A stretch of 64,000 nucleotides of DNA from Euryodendron excelsum. Lineage: Eukaryota > Streptophyta > Magnoliopsida > Ericales > Pentaphylacaceae. The notes under the pieces were generated by a model, which saw only the letters and a list, made by a program, of their open reading frames with translations, had not been told where the DNA came from and ran no database searches. Where the stretch lies: positions 1,896,001-1,960,000 of the forward strand of contig CM065381.1 in NCBI GenBank assembly GCA_033060915.1, in the 5' to 3' direction. A program made the position numbers and the translations under genes. Of the stretch, positions 48,559 to 61,020 are shown piece by piece. The stretch's first letter is position 1; each line of letters starts with the position of its first letter.

Positions 48559-48861
48559 AGGGGTGTTTACGGGTCGGGTAGAGTGGTGACCAGCCAATTG
48601 ACCACTAAATTCGGTTAAAAAATAATATAATCAATTTCGACTCGATTTGAGTTCGGGTCATCAGGTTCAGGTTTGTCTCGGTGAATTTTAGTATAAGTGG
48701 TAGTTGGGCCAAGTTGGATCGGTTGGATTACATAAAGTAGTGACACACCAACCGAAACGTCAAAGTTGAGTTTACAAACCTTAAAACTGATTTTAACTCG
48801 GTTAAGATTCAAGTTGAATCTATCTGGTTGATGGGCTTGGCAGATTTTTGAACACTCGTAA
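48559..48861. mobile_element. hAT-type MITE
   Basis: Starts AGGGGTGTTTACGGG and ends TTGAACACTCGTAA, decayed inverted termini. Flanks ACTCCATT (48551-48558) and ACTCCCTT (48862-48869) make an 8-bp duplication with one change. The interior is rich in GGTTCGGG-like motifs and non-coding. Confidence 0.6.
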
Positions 48862-49604
48862 ACTCCCTTAACTATATTTGTTTGTTCATGTTGTCAAAAA
48901 AAAGAAAAAGAGTTCACAATTTTATGGAAATAAAGGACTCTCCTTGTAAATAGTTATAAAGCTTAGGCTGCGATTTACGATAAACGCTATATGATATTTC
49001 CTCATATTTTATATTTAGTTGATCTAAAAACACCTTTATCAAAGTCAAGTAACAACTCTAAATCTTTTCAAAAGCACTTATCAAATCAATTTTCAAGAGA
49101 TTAAACTCATTGCACTTTCCTTTTCCCAATTTTTTTGAGAAGGAGAGTTCTTTCGGGGCCTCGAGTCAAAATCGAGGTGTGATAATCGTTTTCAAATATG
49201 ATAAATTTTATGAGTTGACATTGAGCCCATTCCAAAAGAAGTATGAGAAATTTTAATTAGCAATTATTTTTATTTAATAGATAATATTATCCAAGGTAAC
49301 AATCGACCTAATTTCACCCTCTCTTTAAATACCAAGAAAAATAGTTAATGATAGAATAACTTCTACATCTATTTCGAGTATTTTTGCATTACATTTTGCT
49401 TTTATTTAGTCTAAAGAATATATAATATGTTATATAAATTTAACATGCTAATGTTTTGTCTCGATCTCACGGTGCTTCTCATGCTTTTAAATATTTTATT
49501 TTGGCTTTAAAAAAAATAAATTTAGAAACACACCGCATCATAGCTTTTCCCTAATTAGGACTATTCGAAGTAAAAAAAAATAAGAAAATACCAATACACA
49601 ATCT

Positions 49605-50661
49605 ATCACACCCCAAAATCCAAGGTGATTTATAATGAAAATAAATAATTTCTTAAAAAAAAATAATAATGTCCGATTTAATAAAGTCCAAAAGACCAAC
49701 AGAACTCTACATGTCTATTAAAAATAACAATTCAAAATTCAAATACAATAACTCAAATACAATCGAAATCCAAAATACAATACAGGATTGCTTAAAATGC
49801 TAACAGAATATCTATCAATAAACATCTAACTCAGGTCCAACAAATTCAAACCATTTGTCTATGTGTTCAACCCTACACCTGTAAGCTTTCGCCCAGTAAT
49901 CTGGAACATCAAGTATGCAACAAATAACACACAAAGCATGATATAGACATTTGAACATATATAACAGTAATGAAACGTGAATGCAATGCATATGATAATC
50001 CCTCTTTCGTAATTCCCAATATTTTCAAATCACCTTTATTAGAATTCCATCGTTTCTATTTCTTCTTTGTGTCTATGTGACTCAATGCGATGTATGCCTT
50101 TATGATAACAATATTCAAAAGAAGTATATTCAACAAATATTTACATTACCGGAATAACATTGATATACAACTCATGGCATCGCAATTATAAACAACAATA
50201 ATCATTTTCGATAATCATGAAGAACATAATAATTAGTAGGAATCCATCACTGCATATGTTTCGGGTATGTGCACCTACCTAACAATATCGAACACATCAT
50301 TTTATGTAAATAAAATTTGGAACATCAATCTATCAGATCCAATCTGCTGGATCAACAAATTTCATCATCAAGATAAGCAGATTAAAATTTCACAGCAATT
50401 GGCCACGTTTGACCATCAAATGCTCATAAAGGTCATCTGGTCATTCGTTCTCTACCAATTCTAGATTACCCTGCTATGGTCAAAATCTAATTAAATAAAT
50501 AACAGAAATGGATTCAGCGTATCAGAAAACAAAGGTAGAATATTTCTTAAACTCAATATCTACATGGGATACTTAATTAGGCGAAGGAACTCCGAGGTCA
50601 CAATGCATGTGCCCCTACTGTGTGATTTTTCTCGGTCATTTTCTTTCTTAAACAAACCCAG

Positions 50662-50749
<88 letters not shown>

Positions 50750-52226
50750 AGATTCCCTAGCCTTTGGCAGTGATCAAAAGACATGAAAAAAGTGTGGACA
50801 TCTTTGAACACAGTAAGCCGAGTTATTTCTCTTTTATTTATTCTAATTATTTTTCTTTTCCTTTTCTTTCTCAAAACTGGCCATTAGTGGCCCTCAAACA
50901 ACATGGTTGAATACCTCCATGGCCATTGCCCACCACTTGAGCATTCTCTCGGCCTAAACCTCTTTTCCTCACTTCTCTTATTCTTTATTTTTATTTCTTT
51001 CTTTCTTTATGGTTAATGGGTCTACAAACTCCATGGCCAAAACATGCCATTACACGCTAGCCTCACTATCTAAATCTGTCATCTAACCAAATAAGAGCAT
51101 ACACCATGGATATATACATATATACAACATGCAAACTCCATTATAGCTACAGCCCACTTTACACCAACTATAACTTTTCTTTTTCTCCTTAGTCGGCTAC
51201 CAAGGCAGCCCTTTGCCTCACTCTAAGACCCACTAGTGTTACACACAATTGACACCCACAACACAAGGTGCACATACACAACCATAGCAATACAACCACA
51301 ACCACATAGGTTAACATAGCCTCAATTCACACACGCACATCGTTGCACCCATCCAGAATTTCATGCAAGCTCAAATACATACATGTATATATATACACAT
51401 ACATATTTCTACATAGTGTGGCCTTTATAGACAAACCCAGAAAATACACCAGAATGTTCACCCACACAGGTCACTCACGCACATAGCACAACAATGGCCA
51501 AACCCGTTAGATAAACTGGAGGCTCTCCTCCTCTTGCTACAGGCAAACTAACCCAAATATGAATCTAATATATATATATATATAATTGGCTAGAGATTTC
51601 TTTCCTCTCTCTTATTTATTTTATTTATTTATTTTTTCTCTTTTATGAGCTAACGTAACCATGGGTGATCAGCCATACTACTGGCTGCCCTCTTCTTGTC
51701 ACCCATCAAAGAGCACATTGGCTCATAAGGACATCGCCTAAAGTTTCTAAAACGGCAGTCACAAATAAGCGAACATATACACACAGATTTAAACGAAGTG
51801 AAATCATACAGATACAATTACCATCATCTTACCTGATTAGCCTGAAAACTAGTTGGAATAGTCTTACCAAAGAGCCCACGAAGTCACACTCTTCTATTCT
51901 TTCTGGTTGGCCATCTCTCTTCTCTCTCGGGTCTGTCTTTTCTCTTTCTGCGGCTGCCCTCTCGAGAACAATAACTTAGACCTCTTTTTGTCTTGCTCTC
52001 ATATAAATACATGTACACAAAATCACTCAAAACTCTATTTATAGGTCTAACAAAAATACAATGATATCCCAACATAAGTCCATAATTATAAAAATGACCA
52101 ATTCCTAATACTTGAGAAATTTAATAGATATAAGCCAAACAATTCACCAGTCAAATTGAACCCATAATACAATCTAAATTATGATCCAAGATTCATGGGT
52201 ATAAAAATTAGAAAAATTAGGGTTTT
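49605..52226. mobile_element. Candidate 2.6-kb element bounded by a 10-bp duplication
   Basis: TACACAATCT occurs at 49595-49604 and again at 52226-52235, at the outer limits of a region with its own texture: little poly-A/T, many CA-rich stretches, and the left border ATCACACCCCAAAATCC. The right border reads AATTAGGGTTTT. The two ends are not inverted repeats. A 9-11 bp duplication without inverted ends would fit a non-TIR Mutator-like element, but it could also be coincidence. No coding domain was recognised. It contains the (TC)42 tract. Confidence 0.35.
50664..50747 (+). repeat. (TC)42 microsatellite
   Basis: An uninterrupted TC dinucleotide run of 84 bp, the longest in the window. It produces meaningless Ser-Leu and Arg-Glu repeat frames on the two strands. 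Confidence 0.97.
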
Positions 52227-52800
52227 ACACAATCTCACAGGTACTATTGATCAGCCCAAATCAAACATGGTCAAATGAAATATTGATCTGATATTGAATT
52301 TTGATATGAACATTTAATTGTAGGATGATCATATAGTGTCTAATACGATATGATATCACAATTTATGGGATAAATTTTTATTGGTAAAGCAATTATTGTC
52401 ACTAAAATTTAAGCACTACAATATAGAATTCACCAAATACATGAAAATATCATACCGTAAGTAGTACTCTAAAAGTATGGGTACCAACTCCTTTTTTTTT
52501 TATTTTATTTTTTACCAAAGGCTTGTTTTGGCACCAGCTATTTTCGCAACTTGTTTTACTAGTTTTTTTTTTGTCTTCAATAACTTTTTTAAATGCAATT
52601 CAATTTTATTATTGTTTTTTTGGGCTTTAAAGTTATACTACCCAGAAAATAAACAAAAAATTGAACATTGATTAAAAAAAATTACTAAAGACAAAGAAAA
52701 ATTATTTTAGCCAGCTTTTTTATCTCTAAATAGCTCTTTTTTTTGTCATTTTTTGTATTTTTTAAAAATATTTTAAAATTTTTATAATGAGTATGTATAA

Positions 52801-53045
52801 CTTTTGGTAAACGTTTGTTGTTTTTGTTTGAAAAAAAACAAAAAACAGTGTTTGTTTTTTGTTTTTTATTTTTATTTATTTACAAAATTCAAAAAAAAAA
52901 AAATAAAAAATACTAAAATGGGTGTGTGCTCTGTTTTCAAAATATTAGGCTGATACTATTGACACAACGGTAACTTACAAATACCCATTATCAAATTATA
53001 AAAAACTCACAGCAAAAAACAAAAACTGACAGTATTACCAAAATA
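52801..53045. mobile_element. MITE, sister copy of 42531-42780
   Basis: Same orientation and same order of blocks as the first copy (TTTTGGTAAACGTTTGTTG, ACAGTGTTTGTTTTTTG, CTAAAATGGGTGTG, GACAGTATTACCAAA), with diverged termini. Non-coding. Confidence 0.6.
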
Positions 53046-53973
53046 AAACTCTCTAGAGGTGTTTCCTAAAACCTCAACTTTCTTGAGTAATTTTTCAAAA
53101 CCTTAAACTCTTAGTAATTGTTTTTCTAAAATTTTTTTTTCTAAATCCCTAAATTTGTTGAGTTGTTTTTCTATATAGTGGTTTCAAAAAATGCTAACTA
53201 TCTTGACTAGTTTTTAAAAATTGTTTAAAAACCCTTGAACTCTGTTGAGTTTTTTTTCTTCTAAATAGTGGAGATCTAAAAATACTAACTGTCCATAAAA
53301 AATAAAAAGTGAATTTCATTTAAAAAAATTACTGAATACTAAAAAAGCTACGTAAATAAGTTGGTGCTAAACTGAACTGTATGAGATGAGATTAAACCTA
53401 AAAAAGGAAGCCAGGGATGGTTATATGATTTCAACCTGGTACCAAACCCTTTTCCAACCCGACCCGGATTGGAATTCGAAGAACCTTTTTGGACATCGAA
53501 CCCAACTCGAATTGGATTGCCAGCTCTGTAATCTCTCCATCGTTCAGAATTTATGCCTTCTGGCGTATTCTCATTATCAGACTCCCAATCTTTTTTTTAT
53601 TATTCTTCGCACTTCGCTCTCTCTCTCTCTCTCTATACGAAAGATTATTCAGTGAACTGTATACGGATCAACAATTTCATCTTCTCTCTACTTAACCTCG
53701 CTCAACGGCTCAAGAAACCCTAAATCTCTCTCTCTCTCTCTAAAATTTGAAGCTTCGGTTGCGACACTTCCCCGCCATTGGCAATTCGTTCTCGAAGCAG
53801 CGATCGAACGGTGGAGCAGTTTTTCCATTGTGAGCGAAGCAGACAATCTCAGAGTTTTTTTGGCTGTGTTCTAAATTCAGTCAATCAGTACCTTCCTGAG
53901 AAGAATGAATTATTAATTAAAGTCGGTGAATAAGAATGCATTTCAATTCAGAGAAGGTCTGATCATTCCAATC

Positions 53974-56900
53974 ATGTGGTTTTCCTTCTGGAGGTCCAGA
54001 GACCGTTTCTCTTTGGATGAGCTCAGGTACGCTTCGCTTATATTGTTGTTTGTTTCAATTTTGTGTCTTTCTAGGTTTCAATTTAAGTGGCCTTTCTCAA
54101 ATAATTACGCTACTTCTGCAATTGGGTTCTATTTACCTGTGAATTTGACTTAGCAATGAATTTTTCTTTGGGTGGGGGGTAGAGTCAAATTGCGTTGACG
54201 TTGACAAGAGCACAAAAGTCAATTCATTTAAAATTGTGATTTTGAATTGTTGCTGGACTTTTTCTTTTCTTGCCGGGAATAAAAGCTTGAAATTAAATAG
54301 AAAAAAAGAATTATCTTACAATCACCCGGGGAACCTAAATTTAATCAGTGAGAATTTGTTTCTGGGTATTCGTATTGTTTATGCCACAGCAACACTAAGT
54401 GCTTAAATCCTAACATAGTGCACATGATGCCCGATTATGCTCATCATCCCCATTGAATTGGGTTTATTTATTTATTTGTTTAGATGCTTTCTTCCATGTA
54501 TAATTGCAAAATATGCTTCTTCGGAGTTTTAGTTTTACCTGCCCCAACATGTAGTCCAACATGATGTGGTTTGAATGGATCACTTTTTTTTTTTTGAAAT
54601 ACTGAGTTAGAAACATTCCATAATGTCCTTTGCAAATCAAATGTAAAGATGTAGTAGTTGCTTATGCTTACTGTTTAGTTTTGGAACATGGATGTCTTGG
54701 CATGATAAAGGAAAGGGAAGATAATTCTGTTGGGGTCATTGAGAGGCATCTAATAACCAAGAAAAATATGGGCCCTCCAGATGAGCAATTCTAAGGATGG
54801 AGCTTGGAGCCTGTGGCTTAATGGCTAGTTTACAAATCCTCTTACTAAATACACACATTTTGGAGATAAAATATATATAGGGATAAAAGTCAAGATAGGG
54901 CTTCAATTCAGTGTATTTATTTATGGCATTGATTGCTTTCTGGTGAGAATATTGGTTGGAAGAAGAGTCCAAATTGGAGGAGGTTGATTGGGTAGTTTGT
55001 GCAATTGATGGAGGCAAAAATGATGAAATAGCTGTAAGCTTGGGCCACTCTGCCTGCTTCAAGAATGTTCAGATAATGTATAAAGTTACTGTTTGTGGTT
55101 GTCCCTCCTTATTTTCCCAGTGGACTTCTTGGCAAATAGAGGTAATCTAGAAATGTGTTTAAAGTTCTGGTTATTGTTTGGTCTACAATGACTTGATTAG
55201 TTTAGTTGATTTAATTTAGGACGGCTTATGGGTTTAAGGTTTTTCAATGTAGAGAAATATAAGGGTCTGTAGGCAGAATAAGGTTAGAATAAATAGGTTC
55301 TTAAGGTACTATATTGTTGGTTTTTAAGGGAATAGTTTATGAAAAATTGTCTACAAGATCTATTCATTTGAGGTGATGTTTGATAAAAGATTAATAGATA
55401 GTAAGAGATTTAAGGTTGTGGAAGTTTTTTCTCCTTTATTTCTTCCTTTTCTTTTTAATATCCAAATGTAGCAAAAAGAAAGATGTTTTGGACTTTTGCC
55501 TGTAAGTATTATACCATGTTATACCATGTTAATGAGAAACAAGTAAAGTTGGGTATAAGCTGCAGGTTTGTTAGAATGCTAACTTAATTGCCTATGCTGA
55601 AAACAGAGGAAGAAGATTGTCATAAAGCAAATAAAGAAGACAATCTCAAATTTTTAATACCTGAACTCTTAAATTCATTTTCAGGTAGACCTAATTTCAT
55701 TTCGGTACAGTGGGCCCTAAATAAAGTTAAATTCTCAAATTAGGACTACCAATGTAGTCATGGAATATGTTTCAAATTTCCTAAACATTGGAAGTTTTTG
55801 AATCACTTATAGGGCTAGGCAAGGTTTTGAGCAACCGTAGCGGCTGTTGTAACGGTAATGGTAGTAGTGACATGGTTTCAGGGTGTAATAGATGTAGCAT
55901 AACGGTAGCAAAAACCGGAGTCATGAATTTTTTTGTTCTTCTCAGCAACTCCCACAAATCTTTGCCGATTTGCATTTTTTTTAAAAAAATCTCATATATG
56001 GAGGTATAAAATGGTTTTGGTAAATTTTGTTTGATTTATAGACATGATTTAATATGCGTGCTACATTTTATAATATTTTTTAGGTGCTGTTAAGGGTATT
56101 TTACATATTTTCTTTTAATTTTATCTATTTACTTGTTCCTTCAAAGTAAATTATGTTAATGATAAAAATTAAAATTAATGAAGTGATAATATTCTTAACA
56201 AAAAAATAAGCAACACAATTTCTCAAGAAAAATAATTATCCCTTTTTTTGAAGTGATGACCAACTAGCAATTAATCCACTCAAAAGGTATGATTTATAAA
56301 TTATAACTATTTTATGCTTCTAGTGTTTGAATTTTGAATTTACAAAAGTTTTGCTAAATAGAATAAATACAAAAATTTGTCCAATAATATTTCTTAATAA
56401 AACTTACAAATTTGTTCTTTTGACAACCTATCAATCTAATATGATATAACTCATAACTTAACTATTTTATTATTCTAATTTTCTCTCAAATGATGAATTT
56501 TAAAAGCATAAGCTAACAAGTCTTAACGAGTCATAGACTTGACAATTGGTAAGATTTGAGAGGACATATCACATTACTACAAACACATACATTGCGAATA
56601 GATATTGGCCCAAAATGATTCTATTAAAAAATTAGAAAAAAACAAATGAGTGACTGGTGGCACAGTGACAGCCACATGATAGACCTAAGAAAGACCCATA
56701 TATAATTCAATCTTATATATGTATTTTGTGCCAAATTGTTTGAGAAGGAGGGAGACCCAACCCAAGGATCAAGAGAGAATGTGAGCAGTGAGAGACTCAA
56801 AGATTCACGCCATTGGAAAGCTGTAGCGGTCGCCGTAACGGCCGTAGCGGTTGCCGTAACAGCTGATACACGTGTGAAAGTTATTCTCTCCGCTATAGCG

Positions 56901-59527
56901 GGGTGTAACGGATTCGGGACCGACCGAAACCGTTATGTAATGATTTTGCCCCCTTTTTAAAACACTAGGGCTAGGTTATAAGTGAAGAAACACTCCTAAT
57001 CAGATGAAGTGTAGCAGTTCAATAAAAATGGAACACTTAGAAAATGGAAAGTTCGAAGGGACTAGGATATCTATCTATATACAATATAGAAAAGGAGGCC
57101 ACTATCATTGTGGTTACGACAAGTGGCTCATTGTGGTGTTTTTTTTTCTCCCTACATATTGTAATTTTTTACAGATTACTACAACTGTGTGGTTGATTGC
57201 ATTTATTGTAATTCATGTATTTTATACGTGTGGTTGAATGTTTCATTGGTTCATTTATTGTAAATTCATGCGCATCACTGTAGTGTTAATTTCTTTTTCA
57301 CCTAGACTTTGTAATTTTTTTTACAGATTACTACAATTGTGTGGTTGACTATATTTATTGTAGTTTATGTATTTTTTACATGTGGGTAAATGTTTCACTG
57401 GTTCATTTATTGTAGATTCATGTGCATGCATAGTTCATGTATTCTATACATGTGGTTGGATGTTTCATTAGTTCATGTGCATATACAGATTATATGAACA
57501 AAGGGGTCATTAAGTTTATGTTTGTTCATCCATTAATTACTACATTCATATACCTACATAGAAAACTACTTGAAATGTGTTTATCTTGATTTATATATTT
57601 CATACATGTGGTTCACTATATATGTCTTTATTGAAAATTTCTGAAATTGTTAGTGATATGTTCACATTTTTCTTTTTGATTATTCTCAAATAAAAAAAGC
57701 AAAACTAAATAGTTGGAAATTGTAAAGAGTTACCATGAGTTGTAGGCTTCTTAGTGAGCTCAACAATTCTCAACATTACTTACATACCTTTGTCTATGAA
57801 AACCCAAAACTAACACCCACTAAGCTGACCAACAACTTAATAACCTAAAATAAACTTAAATTAGGACTTCAAAAAGATTTGAAACTTGAATATCAAAGGT
57901 CCCAATTGGGTGCCACCTTGAAGTTGATCAATTTTCAAATTTTTTTTTTTGGGTCCAAAAAATGAATATGCAGATAGGCAATCTCACACATCTGCTAAGG
58001 AATATTGCCCCTTAGCACCACACCCTCATCTACGGGAGGCCCACTGCATTTTTGTCAGGGCCGAAGCTTAGGTCCCACCGCGTGCTTTGGGTACTCATCA
58101 ATTTTCAAATTTTGCTGCTTCTTTAAGTTTTCTTTTTCTTGAGCTTCTTGTGGATTGCATATATTAAATTTATAGAGTATAGGCTTAGGGTGAGTGCTTG
58201 TGAAAAGGTGTCATATTGGTCTCTAATGCACTAGAGCTGGAGTAGATGGGTTTTGAAGGCAACATGTTGAATTTCTTGAAAATAGTTTACCGGAAATTCT
58301 AGATTGTAATTAGAGTTTTTTTGTTGTTGTTGAAGGAATAAAAATGAAATGTAGTCTATTATAAGAGGTTTATCTAATGAAAGAAGGGTTTTTGCTATGT
58401 AAGAAAGGTCTTCTCTAAAAGAGGGAGCAATTGGTTGCTGACTAAGGAGCACGGATACTTCAAAGAAAGTGTTGGTTTCGTGTCGGGTATGTTTTAGACA
58501 CGTGTCCAAACATGCATTATTATTTTTTATTTATGACCCCGGACACGCTTTGGACACTTGGGAATACACACATCTATCGCTTAGACATACACTGCAAGTT
58601 TAAAGAAAAATAACTTGAGATCCTAGGATAAAATAAAAACAATGTGGATTTATATATATTAATCCATCTCAATTTTTTAATTTTAGGAATTTTGAATCCC
58701 AAAAGTTCCCATTTGTTCACGAACAGAGTTCTGTAAAATATACGTTAAGATTTTTTTGTTCACAGTTCTTTTCTAATGGAATGTAGGAGGTAAATTGTGG
58801 TTGCAATCTTAATGCCAAATGAATTTATTGATTAATATCTACACTGAAAGACACATTGGACCAGAAAGTAATGCGCTTCCTGTCCATATATCTTCTGTAC
58901 AAATAAATTTATGTCAAAGCCTTTAAGTGTAGGACCAGCTCCGTGAACTTGATATAAAAATTGGGAAAGAAAATGGTAGGGTGAATTTGGATTAATTTGA
59001 TTCTAGATTTGAATGAAGGAAAGTGATGTTAGCAAATTAATAATCCCCTGGGAAAACTAAGCCCCCGTTTGGGTCATGCTCCATTTTTCAGAGCATCTCT
59101 CTTTTGCTCTAAAAAGTGGAGTATTTCGAAGAAAGCAGGCCAAAGTTTGTAAATGTTGACTATTTTCATAAATGTTTCAAATAATTTGGTTAAAAGAGCC
59201 TCTGGGTAATGTGGAACATTGATGGATTTAGGTGGATAATTAGAATGAAATTTGGGCTCTATCTGCTTGCTTTTGTTTTCTGTTACTTCTCAAGGAAACA
59301 AGATTTTCATGTTTGCCCATTTTCAGTAACAACTTGAAAACATTATTAGGACATAAAAATAAAAAAAAACCCTAAATGCAGAGCACAGAAAAGAGGGGGA
59401 AAAAAAGCAAAAATGAAAAGAATCAAGCAAAAAAGTGCCAGTAGTAACCTGTTTAACTTCTATCTCTGCTATTAATTATTCCCCTCCACTCCTTGTTTAA
59501 TCACTAATCTCTTCATCTATCCTTTTT

Positions 59528-59569
<42 letters not shown>

Positions 59570-61020
59570 TTGTACTTATTATACTTAATTTGTTCATCAA
59601 AATAGGTGCGGGGTGAAAATTAGAGAAACACCAGCAGTGCAGTGCCCATTGTCGTTATTGTTAGGATCTTAATTCTGTCATAAGAAAGGTTGAGCTTTTC
59701 CATTTAAACTTCTTTAGCAAACTGTAATGTACGCTGCTCTACCTTAGTAGGATCAGTGGATCTTGTTAGGACAAGATTAGGGCTATAATTTACATCCATG
59801 TCAGGAGCTTAATTGAAATTTCTGACAATGGAAATTTCTGTATTTATGTAACCTTATATCAAATATTTTGCATTAATAATTTTCAATCTTCAAGTTGAAT
59901 TTGCAATTGTACATTCTTTCCTCGGTAGTGCTTGTGGGCGTAATTGATAGTGCTTCAAAACTGCTGCAGGATACTGCTGGACTGGTGGTGTCCTGAAACT
60001 CATCTGTTACATTGAATACTAAATGCTTAAATTTCTGATCCTTCAAATTTATATTTAATTATTGTTTTACTGGATGCAGATATCTAACTGATCAGTTGAT
60101 GAAAGTTCAAGTTGTTAACGACGTTAACAAGGTAACTTTCATCTTTCTCTATTTTTACAACCCCTGCTCCCCGCCCGCCACCCGGGCCGCTCATCCTGTT
60201 TGGCAAGATTATTTCACTGTCATTTTTTTTTTTTTTTGCACTGAATATAATATTCTCCTTCTGTATTTTGTTGTTGTCAAGGATTTTGTCATCGAGGCAC
60301 TGAGATCGATTGCGGAGTTGATAACTTATGGAGACCAGCATGATTCGGCCTTTTTTGAGTGAGACTTCTTGGTTCTTTGCAATCTATGATAAATATATTT
60401 GTATCCATGTGCTTGTGTTTCAGCAATTTGACCTCATTTCTGGATGTGCAATAGGTATTTCATGGAGAAGCAGATCATGGGGGAGTTTGTACGTATACTA
60501 AAGATTAGTAGAACTGTTACTGTTTCTCTTCAGTTACTGCAGACCATTAGCATTATGATCCAAAACCTCAAAAATGAACATGCTATCTGTAAGTTGTGTA
60601 ACAAAATAAACTTTTTTTTTTTCCGACAACCTATTTTCTTCATTAGGTTTGAACAATATGGATCATTTCTTCTATGTTCAAATATTTCAGATTATATGTT
60701 CAGTAATGAGCATATTAACTACCTTATAACTTATTCCTTTGACTTCCGCAATGAAGAGCTATTGTCTTACTATGTATCCTTTTTAAGGTATGTTGTTAGT
60801 ACTTCAGTTGGGCTTAGTGAATTCTTTAATTTTCTTATATCTAAATTCTTTAGTGTGTCTTACTTCTCTTTATGTGATTATCATGTTTCTTATCTAATTA
60901 TTATCTGTTCTCTTTGTTGGGTGGCCATGGTATTCCAACTGCATTTGTTGTGATCTATGAAGGGCAATAAGTGGAAAGTTGAACGGGAATACTATTTCTC
61001 TGCTTATTAAGACTCAGAAT
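53974..61020 (+). CDS. TT9: CLEC16A/TT9 (GFS9) family protein, 5' part, first 6 exons
   Basis: Exons are 53974-54026, 60080-60131, 60282-60358, 60455-60588, 60691-60787 and 60963-61020. All are GT-AG with matching phases and give the first 157 residues; the gene continues beyond the window. The N-terminus (MWFSFWRSRDRFSLDELR) and the following FPL-type helical domain match the plant TT9/GFS9 and animal CLEC16A/Ema family, with landmarks SIAELITYGDQ, FVRILKIS, LLQTISIMIQNL, EHAIYYMFSN and YYVSFLRAISGKL. In Arabidopsis TT9/GFS9 is a Golgi-associated protein needed for vacuolar trafficking and seed-coat flavonoid accumulation. The ATG at 53974 was chosen because it gives the conserved start and follows a CT-rich leader. 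Intron 1 is 6.05 kb and full of repeats. No stop or lost splice site is seen. Confidence 0.92.
54027..55818 (+). other. First part of TT9 intron 1
   Basis: Intronic sequence without recognisable exons. A T run lies near 54587. An open frame at 54956-55150 has no known motif. Nothing suggests a nested gene. Confidence 0.5.
55819..56966. mobile_element. hAT-type element in TT9 intron 1
   Basis: Flanked by identical 8-bp duplications AGGGCTAG (55811-55818 and 56967-56974). Left end GCAAGGTTTTGAG and right end CTTTTTAAAACACT are decayed inverted copies of a CAGTGTTTTAAA-type terminus. Both subterminal zones carry clustered GTAGCGG, GTAACGG and CGCCGTAACGG motifs (about 55838-55912 and 56824-56930), typical of transposase-binding repeats. 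There is no transposase frame. Confidence 0.72.
57135..57480 (+). repeat. Tandem duplication of a 150-bp unit in TT9 intron 1
   Basis: GTAATTTTTT followed by ACAGATTACTACAA recurs at 57161 and 57311, each followed by TGTGTGGTTGA, a TTTATTGTA block and GGTTCATTTATTGTA. A partial third copy (TTCATGTATTCTATACATG...) follows at about 57430-57480. Confidence 0.75.
58441..58590. mobile_element. Fragment related to the hAT-type element at 62905
   Basis: CTAAGGAGCACGGATAC at 58441, followed by GTGTCGGGTATG and repeated GGACACG/GACACGTGTCC motifs, matches the right arm of the 62905-63584 element read from its end. The other terminus is not found, so this is a fragment. Confidence 0.45.
59529..59567 (+). 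repeat. (CT)n microsatellite in TT9 intron 1
   Basis: About 19 CT units, about 510 bp upstream of exon 2. No known role. Confidence 0.93.

Noticed and set aside
50560..50874. Arg-Glu and Ser-Leu repeat proteins
   Set aside because: Products of the (TC)42 microsatellite read in frame, not genes.
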